Shown here piece after piece: positions 18,663 to 25,971 of a DNA stretch of 64,000 nucleotides. The DNA is from Flavobacteriaceae bacterium GF1. GTDB taxonomy: Bacteria > Bacteroidota > Bacteroidia > Flavobacteriales > Flavobacteriaceae. The notes below the pieces were generated by a model that was not told the origin of the DNA, did not search any database, and saw only the letters and a list, made by a program, of their open reading frames with translations. The position numbers and the translations under genes are program-made. Position 1 is the stretch's first letter. Every line of letters starts with the position of its first letter. The stretch is taken from positions 62,001 to 126,000 of the forward strand of contig WNKP01000004.1 of assembly GCA_009797885.1 (NCBI GenBank), given 5' to 3'.

Positions 18663-19259
18663 ATGAAAAGAACGCGATTTGTAAAGAACCTTTTGGGATT
18701 TGGCCTACTTTCAACATTGGGCTGTAAAATTGATAACGGAGAAACAAAGACCACGGGAAATCATGCGAAAACTAGTTCAGGAGCAGTTAATACCTCGTCT
18801 GCGGATAACCTCCGGAAAGAATTAATGGAAGCCTGGCTTAAGTCAGAAAAAATGACTTTGGCCAATGTCGAACAAATGCCTCCTGAAGTCTTCAAATTCA
18901 AATATACCGAAGAAGCCATGACGTTTTCCGAACAATGGCGACACTGTGTTATCTATACCTGTGGACAATTGGCCGGTCGAGCTGGAATAGAAAACCCTTA
19001 TGAGAATAGTAAACTTCCTGTCCAGATGCCAAAAAATGATGTCATCAAGGAGTTGAAAAACATGTACTCCCATGTTCGAGAATCGATTGTGGAATTATCG
19101 GATAAAAGGCTACTTTCAGATTGCGAATTTGCAGGTGAAACCATTCCAGTCTGGCGGTTGTTTTATGCCATGGAAAATCATATTATTCACCATCGTGGAC
19201 AGTGCGTGGTATACTTGCGCCTAAATGGAATAATTCCAAAAGGGTATTATGGATGGTAG
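18663..19259 (+). CDS. DinB-family lipoprotein
   Basis: 198-residue protein with a lipoprotein-type signal (STLGC, Cys about residue 21) and a DinB-like four-helix bundle from about residue 45. The metal-site histidines expected for DinB are present: one in SEQWRH near 98 and two in MENHIIHHRGQ near 175. DinB-like proteins are metal-binding and often act as thiol-dependent transferases; this one's reaction is unknown. It starts 13 bp after the CobW remnant and 44 bp before the LCIB-like gene, so it probably belongs to the transcript from the Zur-like operator. Confidence 0.82.
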   Translation: MKRTRFVKNLLGFGLLSTLGCKIDNGETKTTGNHAKTSSGAVNTSSADNLRKELMEAWLKSEKMTLANVEQMPPEVFKFKYTEEAMTFSEQWRHCVIYTCGQLAGRAGIENPYENSKLPVQMPKNDVIKELKNMYSHVRESIVELSDKRLLSDCEFAGETIPVWRLFYAMENHIIHHRGQCVVYLRLNGIIPKGYYGW

Positions 19260-19303
19260 TAAAAAAACAGTCGATAAAATAATAAACCTTTAAATTTTCA
19301 TCA

Positions 19304-20017
19304 ATGCTACAAAGAAAATTTGCTGAAGTAGTAAAGACCTACTTCCCTGATGCCATGGATGCCAAGGATACCTCAATCCATTACCTTGGAAAAATGCAAC
19401 TGGAGCACCATATCGATATTTCCCGGGTATTGATGGCAACTTCGGTGTGTTCGGATGATATCAATGTACCTTCCACGACCTTCTTCAATGTATTGTTCGG
19501 TCCATTTATTATGGGTGGACTGGGCGGACTGCCTTTTGCTGGGCAAACCGGCATGACCGCTTTTGCCCATCATATTCCAGATGATGGTAGCGCATTTGTC
19601 TTTTACGGTCCCCACATAGGGATTACCCTGGATGGGGATTTGGGAAAAATGTACCGTCCGCGCCAAGAACAGACCGGAAACTCCTGTGGCGCCCTTATGC
19701 TGGCATTAAGCCGATTCCAGGATAGCGCCTATAAACCGGTAATAAATGATGATGATTATCAACAGATGAAACTTGAGGAAAGCCTGCTTCCCTACCGACA
19801 AAAAATATTGGATAGTGAAAATCAAGAAAAGGCCATAACCGAAGCAACCTATGAGATTATTGATAGAAAGGTCCATGCGCATTTAAAGTCGTGTAAAAAT
19901 GAATTCCATGTGGATAAGGTAACGCTTTTGGGAGGCATCATCATTAATACGGATTATGGATTGGACGACTATTTTGATGCCAGACATTTTAAAGTAATTG
20001 ATGTCAAAAGCCTTTGA
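19304..20017 (+). CDS. LCIB/LCIC-like (theta-class) carbonic anhydrase homologue
   Basis: 237-residue soluble protein that I recognise as related to the algal low-CO2-inducible proteins LCIB/LCIC: CSDDIN (Cys49), the glycine-rich GGLGGLPFAGQTG, AHHIPDDG (His89/90), YGPHIGI and NSCGAL (Cys128). In structurally known LCIB homologues two Cys and one His bind zinc in a beta-carbonic-anhydrase-like site, and Cys49, His89 or 90 and Cys128 fit this. Expected activity is reversible CO2 hydration in the cytoplasm, though some LCIB proteins are inactive. The 3' end overlaps the next gene by 17 bases, which suggests that the two products work together. Confidence 0.82.
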   Translation: MLQRKFAEVVKTYFPDAMDAKDTSIHYLGKMQLEHHIDISRVLMATSVCSDDINVPSTTFFNVLFGPFIMGGLGGLPFAGQTGMTAFAHHIPDDGSAFVFYGPHIGITLDGDLGKMYRPRQEQTGNSCGALMLALSRFQDSAYKPVINDDDYQQMKLEESLLPYRQKILDSENQEKAITEATYEIIDRKVHAHLKSCKNEFHVDKVTLLGGIIINTDYGLDDYFDARHFKVIDVKSL

Positions 20018-20525
20018 CCTCAAACCAATGCCAGGACATCTATACTTTATATGCCCTACGGACTATCTTGAACCTATCATCAACGCTAGGTTCAAGCACA
20101 AAAACTACTATTATTCATCGCTTGGCAACTCTGTGGTGTTTGACAAGGATACCATCAATCAAATAGAAATATTGATTACAAAGTATACCATTAGAGAAAT
20201 TTCTTTTGTATTGTCCATTAACAATGTGATGATATTGGATGCATTGGGAGGTCAAAGTTTTTCCAGGACAAAGGGGTTGAATCGCTTTTATAATGAAGTT
20301 ATAAGGCAAAAGGAACGTTCAAACGTATCTTGGCAGGAGCCTAATAACAAATTCGCAATTCTTTCGTATTACTTGAACAAGAAAATAAGGGAATTGCAAC
20401 TTGAATTAAATACGCTAATTTTTAACCAGATCAGGATAAACGGCAAAATTTATGATTCTCAGGGAAATGTATTTAAAGAAATATGTCCAGACCTGATCTG
20501 TAAAGAATACTTTAGCTTAAATTAG
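20001..20525 (+). CDS. Unknown protein, possibly a metal-less beta-carbonic-anhydrase-like partner
   Basis: 174 residues, no signal peptide. ATG at 20001 is chosen over the TTG just before it; ATG at 20028 is an alternative. I know no named family. By eye the layout resembles beta-carbonic anhydrases: SLGNSV where they have RNxxN, then helix KDTINQIEILITKY and strand IREISFVLS where they have the strand ending in GHxxCG, and near the end INGKIYDSQGNV where they have hGwxYDxxTG. The zinc ligands of that family (CxDxR, HxxC) are missing. The 17-bp overlap with the LCIB-like gene supports a joint function. The fold assignment is a guess to be tested by structure prediction. Confidence 0.7.
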   Translation: MSKAFDLKPMPGHLYFICPTDYLEPIINARFKHKNYYYSSLGNSVVFDKDTINQIEILITKYTIREISFVLSINNVMILDALGGQSFSRTKGLNRFYNEVIRQKERSNVSWQEPNNKFAILSYYLNKKIRELQLELNTLIFNQIRINGKIYDSQGNVFKEICPDLICKEYFSLN

Positions 20526-20595
20526 CCAGAATCAATGAAATTCCAAAGGAATTAATTCCTGGACCCAACTGTTTATGGGTATCCCGTAGCGATAA

Positions 20596-21993
20596 ATGAG
20601 TAAATCCAAAAATCTGTCCCTTTTTAAACGTATCCCACATGCCATTACCATGCTCTTTGGCATAATTATATTGGTGACCCTATTGACCTACCTACTTCCG
20701 GCAGGGATGTATGAACGGGTTTTAATTGATGGTCGAAGTACGGTAGTTCCCGGCTCATACAAAACCATTCCCGTTACGCCCGTTGGTTTTTTGGACATGT
20801 TCAAGGCCATACCATTGGGTTTTAAGGCTGCCGTGGAAATCATATTTATTGTACTGGCAGGTGGCATTATGTTCGGGTTTATGGAAAAATCAAAGGCGGT
20901 AGAGAATGCGGTGGGAACACTTGTAAAAAACTTGGGCTTAAAAAACAAACACCTCATCATTGTCATCATGACCTTTATTTATGGTCTGCTTGGTGTTGCC
21001 GTGGGCTATGAAAACAATATTGCCATGGTACCCATTGCTGCGGTATTAAGTCTTGCCTTGGGAGGCGATTTAATTTTGGCCGCTGGAATTTCGGTGGGTG
21101 CCATGACCATCGGTTTTGGGTTGTCTCCAATAAACCCATATACCGTTGGAACCGGACATAAAATTGCCGAACTGTCCATGTTTTCCGGCGCCCTCCTCCG
21201 TAGTGTCCTCTGCTTTACGGGATTGGGCATTATGGCCTATTACAACGTGAGGTACTTCAAAACAATTACCCTGAACCCACAAAAAAGTTTGGGCATAGGC
21301 CTTAATGTAAGCGAATTGACGCTGTCCAGACCACTTCAGGAGTATAGAATGAGTGGAAACAATTGGTTGGTCATTTCGATATTTATGGCCGGACTCATGG
21401 CCATTTTATATGGCGTTTTTAACTTTCATTGGTACATCAATGAACTGTCCGCGGTATTTTTGATTATTGCCCTTCTTTGTGGCTTGGTTTCAAGAATGGG
21501 CGCCACCACAATGAGCGAAACCGTTTTAAAGTCAGTGGCAATCGCCGCACCTGGTGCTTTCATGGTGGGCTTTGCAACAACCATAAAGGTTCTTATGGAA
21601 ATGGGAAATATCGGTGACACTATTTCATATCGGCTTTCCATGGTTTTGGAGGGATTGCCTTTATATGCCTCGGCAATTTGCATGTCCATTTCCCAAACGG
21701 TAATCAATTTTTTTATCCCTTCCGGAAGCGGTCAGGCATTGGCCACCTTGCCCGTAATGCTACCACTGGGAGAATCCTTGGGACTCACCAGGCAAACTAC
21801 CATTTTGGCGTTTCAGATTGGTGATGGGTTGTCCAACCTTGTGAATCCAACTTTGGGAGGGCTCATCGCCATGCTCAGTATGTGTCGGGTGCCCATTGAC
21901 AGATGGATTCGTTTTATATTTCCCGTATTGATCATCATCCTTCTCTTGGCATTTTTGGCCTTGATTATAGCCGTAGCAACAAATTACAATTAA
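20596..21993 (+). CDS. YfcC/DcuC-family transporter
   Basis: 465-residue inner-membrane protein with 11-13 hydrophobic helices. The start LTYLLPAGMYER and the motifs GGIMFGFMEKSKAVENAV, YENNIAMVPI and SPINPYTVG are those of the YfcC family, which includes putative arginine/ornithine or C4-dicarboxylate carriers. The tail ends ALIIAVATNYN. The next gene, an ArgE-like deacetylase, starts 5 bases after its stop, so the transported substrate is plausibly an amino acid, N-acyl amino acid or small peptide that the enzyme then hydrolyses. The real substrate is not known. Confidence 0.88.
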   Translation: MSKSKNLSLFKRIPHAITMLFGIIILVTLLTYLLPAGMYERVLIDGRSTVVPGSYKTIPVTPVGFLDMFKAIPLGFKAAVEIIFIVLAGGIMFGFMEKSKAVENAVGTLVKNLGLKNKHLIIVIMTFIYGLLGVAVGYENNIAMVPIAAVLSLALGGDLILAAGISVGAMTIGFGLSPINPYTVGTGHKIAELSMFSGALLRSVLCFTGLGIMAYYNVRYFKTITLNPQKSLGIGLNVSELTLSRPLQEYRMSGNNWLVISIFMAGLMAILYGVFNFHWYINELSAVFLIIALLCGLVSRMGATTMSETVLKSVAIAAPGAFMVGFATTIKVLMEMGNIGDTISYRLSMVLEGLPLYASAICMSISQTVINFFIPSGSGQALATLPVMLPLGESLGLTRQTTILAFQIGDGLSNLVNPTLGGLIAMLSMCRVPIDRWIRFIFPVLIIILLLAFLALIIAVATNYN

Positions 21994-21998
21994 AGTAT

Positions 21999-23165
21999 AT
22001 GACAGTAGAGCACATCCTTGCAAAATTGGTTTCCTTCCCGGTACTCGGGGGCGAAAGCAATTTAAGTATCATCCATTGGATAAGGGACTACATTACCTCC
22101 CATGGCGTTGAAGTGAATTTATTGCCCAATTCAGAAGGGAACAAAGCCTCATTGCATTGTAGGATAGGACCGGATACCGATGGTGGGGTCATTCTTTCCG
22201 GCCATACGGATGTAGTACCCGTAGAGGGGCAGGAATGGACCACGGATCCTTTTGTACTGACGGAAAAGGGGGACGGAAAATGGTACGGCAGAGGTTCTTG
22301 CGATATGAAAGGCTTTATTGCCTGTTGTTTGGCAGCATTGCCCCACATGGTAAAAGCCAACCTGAAAAAACCCATTTATTTTGCTTTTTCCTATGACGAG
22401 GAAGTAGGTTGTTTGGCAGGGCCCGAACTGGCCCAAGCTATGAAAACCCACTATAGGGAAACGCCAAAATATGCAATCATTGGCGAACCTTCCCTGATGG
22501 AACCCATTGTTGGGCAGAAGGGTATTTATATTCTTGAAACCTATGTCAACGGCTCCGCCGGACACAGCAGCCGTATAAAACAAGAGGTCAGTGCCATCCA
22601 CGAATCCATGCGCTTGATTCTTTGGCTCGAAAACAAGATGGACCAATTAATCGCGAATCAACGATTGGATGACCGTTTTCATCCGCCGCACTCTTCCATT
22701 CACATTGGTTTGGTCAATGGGGGCATTGCGCCCAATGTAATAGCTGATAAGGCCCATTTTTATTGGGATTTACGCACCATTCCCATGGATGATATGGGGT
22801 CCATTGTCGCAGAATTTGAGGCCCATTGCCGCAAACGGGAGGAAGAATTACGGAAGCTGTTTCCCGATTTTTCAATAAAGACCGTTGAGAACCACCCTCC
22901 TGTACCCCATTTGGATACCAAGGCCGACGATGCTATTGTCGATTTGGTCAAAAGACTTTCGGGGAACGCAACACTAAATACAGTGTCCTATGCCGCAGAA
23001 GCAGGACAATTTGCAGATGAAGGTTTTCAATCCGCCATTTGTGGACCGGGGTCCATAGCCCAAGCCCATAGGGCCGATGAATACATCAGCCATGAACAAT
23101 TGGAAAAAGGTATGGAAATGATGAACAAGTTGATCCAAGAGTTGTCCTCAGCTAGTTTTGCCTAA
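21999..23165 (+). CDS. M20 metallopeptidase, acetylornithine deacetylase-like
   Basis: 388-residue cytoplasmic enzyme of the ArgE/DapE group. Metal and catalytic residues are visible: His69 and Asp71 in SGHTDVVP, Asp102 in GSCDMKGF, Glu134 and Glu135 in YDEEVG, Glu163 in GEPS, and His near the end in AQAHRADEYI. GEPS fits ArgE rather than DapE. The frame is open upstream, but ATG at 21999, just after the transporter stop, is the natural start. The coupling to YfcC suggests that the deacylated substrate is imported rather than an intermediate of arginine synthesis; no other arg gene is nearby. Confidence 0.86.
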   Translation: MTVEHILAKLVSFPVLGGESNLSIIHWIRDYITSHGVEVNLLPNSEGNKASLHCRIGPDTDGGVILSGHTDVVPVEGQEWTTDPFVLTEKGDGKWYGRGSCDMKGFIACCLAALPHMVKANLKKPIYFAFSYDEEVGCLAGPELAQAMKTHYRETPKYAIIGEPSLMEPIVGQKGIYILETYVNGSAGHSSRIKQEVSAIHESMRLILWLENKMDQLIANQRLDDRFHPPHSSIHIGLVNGGIAPNVIADKAHFYWDLRTIPMDDMGSIVAEFEAHCRKREEELRKLFPDFSIKTVENHPPVPHLDTKADDAIVDLVKRLSGNATLNTVSYAAEAGQFADEGFQSAICGPGSIAQAHRADEYISHEQLEKGMEMMNKLIQELSSASFA

Positions 23166-23260
23166 GTCGATTGAAGATTGGAAAGATTTATACCAAAAGT
23201 ATCCCCTGCCCCATCTATTGTTGTACATTTAACTCTTATCAATAACATTAACCGGAATCC

Positions 23261-24538
23261 ATGCTTAAATTACATCAAAGTTATCCCGTTTTTTTCCTCC
23301 TGATTTTGTTCATTGGTGGATGTAAAGAAAAATCAGCTCCTACTGATTCAAAAACCGAAGAAGACAAACTGGTTCAAAAGGCACTTGAGATTCATGAGCG
23401 TGTGCTCACCCTGGATACCCATGCAGATACGCCCTTGCGAATGATTGAACCGGGTTTTGACATGGCTGAACGTCATGATCCCAGGGAAACCGGCTCAAAA
23501 GTGGATTATCCCCGAATGATTGAAGGTGGATTGGACGCCATCTTCTTTGCGGCCTTTGTAGCTCAAGATATTCGTGATGATGATGGCAACACCCGAGCTA
23601 AGGCTCTCTGCCTCCAAATGATAGATTCAATCGTGGCCTCTACCCAAAAGAATTCGGATATTGTTGGACTGGCCGTTGACCCGGATGATGCGTATGCTTT
23701 GGAAAAGGAAGGAAAACGGGCCATTTACATTGGTATTGAGAACGGTTATCCCATTGGCAAAGATCTTTCCAATGTTGAACTCTACTTTGAAAAAGGGGTA
23801 CGCTATATCACCCTGGTACATTCTTCCAACAACGATTTGGCCGATTCCGCTACCGATCCAAACGGAACCGAACACGGTGGTATCAGTGACTTTGGTGCCA
23901 AGGTCGTTGGTGAGATGAATCGCCTTGGTATTATGGTGGATGTTTCCCATGGCAATGATAGCGTATTCTATGATGCCGTAAAACTGTCAAAAGCACCAAT
24001 CATTGCAAGTCATTCCAATGCCAGGGCCGTAACCAATCACCAACGTAATATGACCGATGAAATGTTGAAGATGATGACGGAAAATGGTGGTGTTGTCCAA
24101 CTTACCATGCTCGCTGACTATCTAAGGGAAGCTCCCCCCAACGCCAAGCGCGACTCTGCAGTGGCCGCACTGCGGGCAAACATGAAGCCCATTGGGGAAA
24201 TGACGAGGGAAGAACGAACGGCTTTACGGAAGTCCTTTCAGGAGTTGAATGAAAAATTCCCCAACCCTCCCGCAACCGTTACCCATGTTGTAGATCACAT
24301 CGATCATATTGTAAAAGTAGCAGGGATAGACCATGTTGGAATTGGCTGTGATTTTGATGGAGGTGGTGGAATCGAAGGGGTTTTTGATGCCAGTGAGGTG
24401 ATGAACATCACTATAGAACTCGTAAAGCGTGGGTATACCGAGGAACAGATCCGAAAAATCTGGGGCGGTAACCTCATCCGTGTTTTTAAGGAAGTCCAGG
24501 CCAAAGCGAAGGAGATACAATCCATCGAAGCCTCTTAA
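23261..24538 (+). CDS. M19-family membrane dipeptidase lipoprotein
   Basis: Zinc dipeptidase of the renal-dipeptidase family, 425 residues. It has a lipoprotein signal with lipobox FIGGC (Cys21), so it is attached to a membrane facing the periplasm. Metal ligands are the HxD pair His54/Asp56 (DTHADT), Glu in IGIENGYP, His in VDVSHGND and His in IASHSNAR. GIGCDFDGG is the usual C-terminal motif. It probably cleaves dipeptides, or D-amino-acid dipeptides from cell wall, feeding the transporter and M20 enzyme encoded upstream. Confidence 0.92.
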   Translation: MLKLHQSYPVFFLLILFIGGCKEKSAPTDSKTEEDKLVQKALEIHERVLTLDTHADTPLRMIEPGFDMAERHDPRETGSKVDYPRMIEGGLDAIFFAAFVAQDIRDDDGNTRAKALCLQMIDSIVASTQKNSDIVGLAVDPDDAYALEKEGKRAIYIGIENGYPIGKDLSNVELYFEKGVRYITLVHSSNNDLADSATDPNGTEHGGISDFGAKVVGEMNRLGIMVDVSHGNDSVFYDAVKLSKAPIIASHSNARAVTNHQRNMTDEMLKMMTENGGVVQLTMLADYLREAPPNAKRDSAVAALRANMKPIGEMTREERTALRKSFQELNEKFPNPPATVTHVVDHIDHIVKVAGIDHVGIGCDFDGGGGIEGVFDASEVMNITIELVKRGYTEEQIRKIWGGNLIRVFKEVQAKAKEIQSIEAS

Positions 24539-24556
24539 TTCACAAGCATTTAAGCT

Positions 24557-25066
24557 GTGTTAAGATCAGTATTTGTTTTAATTACTTTGGCCGCGTCCAT
24601 GCAAGTGGCCGCCCATCCTCTAAGGCTTTCGTTGTGCGAGATTGAGTATACATCAAGCAAACAATTGCTGACCATTAACCTAAAGCTGTTCTTAACCGAT
24701 GTCAATGAGGCCTTGGTCTTTGATCCCTATAGCAAGGAGCTCGCCTTTTGCCAGCCCAATGAATCCGTTAAGGCCAATCAACTATTGCTGGACTATCTCA
24801 ATCAGTTTTTCTATGTAAAAGCCAATAAAAAGGCTGTAGAATTGCAAATAAAGCGTAAGAAACTGAGCGGCGAAGGTGAGAATACCGCCTTATGGGTCTA
24901 CTTCGAATATCAACAACCAGCGCCCTTGACCTCCCTGGAAATCAAAAATGCCGTTTTCACCGACCTGTTCTTTGATCAAAACAACATTGTCTATGTCCAT
25001 GTCAACGGAAAATCCAATAGTTTGATGCTCAATAAAAAAACAGCTGTTCACCAACTGAAATTCTAA
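24557..25066 (+). CDS. DUF6702-family exported protein
   Basis: 169-residue secreted protein. It starts with GTG at 24557, gives a signal peptide ending VAAHP, and begins the mature part HPLRLSLCEIEY, as in the DUF6702 family of Bacteroidota. Mostly beta-strand, no catalytic motif seen. The HupE-like gene begins 1 base after its stop, so they are translated together. The fixed pairing suggests that it is a periplasmic helper of the HupE-like membrane protein, perhaps in metal handling; the function is unknown. Confidence 0.78.
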   Translation: MLRSVFVLITLAASMQVAAHPLRLSLCEIEYTSSKQLLTINLKLFLTDVNEALVFDPYSKELAFCQPNESVKANQLLLDYLNQFFYVKANKKAVELQIKRKKLSGEGENTALWVYFEYQQPAPLTSLEIKNAVFTDLFFDQNNIVYVHVNGKSNSLMLNKKTAVHQLKF

Positions 25067-25067
25067 G

Positions 25068-25652
25068 ATGCATCCATTCGAGTTTTATCTTAAACTTGGT
25101 TTTGACCATATTGCCGATATGGCCGCTTATGACCATATTCTTTTCTTGGTAGTGCTTTGTGCAGTTTATCGAATCGAACAATGGAAGAAGATTTTAATTT
25201 TGGTGACAGCCTTTACCATTGGCCACAGTATCACTTTGGTCCTAGTGTCCCTGGACATTTTCTCAATTCCTTCAAATTTGATAAAATTCCTTATCCCGGC
25301 TACCATATTTATTACGGCCCTTCACAATGTCATTGGTCCAAATACCACCGAAAAATCTTCAAGAATGAATCAAAACTACGGCATGGCCTTGTTCTTTGGA
25401 TTGATTCATGGCATGGACTTTTCCAATTACTTCAAGGCCCTGATCATGGACCCTTCCGATATTGTCATACCCCTCTTGGGCTTTAATATTGGCATAGAGC
25501 TTGGTCAATTGTTGGTTGTGTTTTTTATCGTTGGTGGTGCCTTTCTTTTCCTCAATGTCATGAAGGTCAAGCACCGCGAATGGAATGTGTTCATTTCGGG
25601 CGCGGCCGCGGGAATGTCCCTGATTTCCATGTTGGAGAATACGTTCTGGTAA
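25068..25652 (+). CDS. HupE/UreJ-family membrane protein
   Basis: 194-residue integral membrane protein with five or six helices. Family features are the histidine-containing segments FDHIADMAAYDHILF, TIGHSI, ALHN and LIHGMDFS. HupE/UreJ proteins are thought to be nickel or cobalt permeases beside hydrogenase and urease genes. Here there is no such enzyme nearby, so the metal, if any, is open. Coupled to the DUF6702 gene at its 5' end. Confidence 0.83.
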   Translation: MHPFEFYLKLGFDHIADMAAYDHILFLVVLCAVYRIEQWKKILILVTAFTIGHSITLVLVSLDIFSIPSNLIKFLIPATIFITALHNVIGPNTTEKSSRMNQNYGMALFFGLIHGMDFSNYFKALIMDPSDIVIPLLGFNIGIELGQLLVVFFIVGGAFLFLNVMKVKHREWNVFISGAAAGMSLISMLENTFW

Positions 25653-25971
25653 ACGGTCTTTACACCCAAAAATCTATGGATACCAGCTATATGTCCCTAT
25701 TGCAGTGCTTTTGGCAACACTAATACGTGTTCTGGAAAATGCGCATACAAGGTGAAGAAATAACCTTAGTATTAACATGGGTTCGATATAAGAAAATTAC
25801 GTCGTTTTGAGTGTTTTTGCGATAGCAAAAATGAATCGAAAAACCTGCCTTCCTTGCCGGCAGGCAAGTAATTTTCTAGCAAAATCCTTATTTCGATACA
25901 GTTTTTCTTCATTTCATTACGAAAAACCACTCAATTTGACGGATTTTGGTTGATAAAAAATGATATCGAAG
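25653..25971. repeat. Gene-free region with nested inverted repeats (REP-like)
   Basis: No convincing gene. An imperfect long palindrome pairs about 25801-25822 (containing TTGAGTG) with 25920-25940 (containing CACTCAA). Inside are two small hairpins: TTTTTGC/GCAAAAA at 25814-25820 and 25825-25831, and CTTGCC/GGCAAG at 25853-25858 and 25863-25868. This nested structure looks like the extragenic palindromes common in Flavobacteriia and may also terminate the convergent HupE and metallophosphatase transcripts. Confidence 0.55.
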
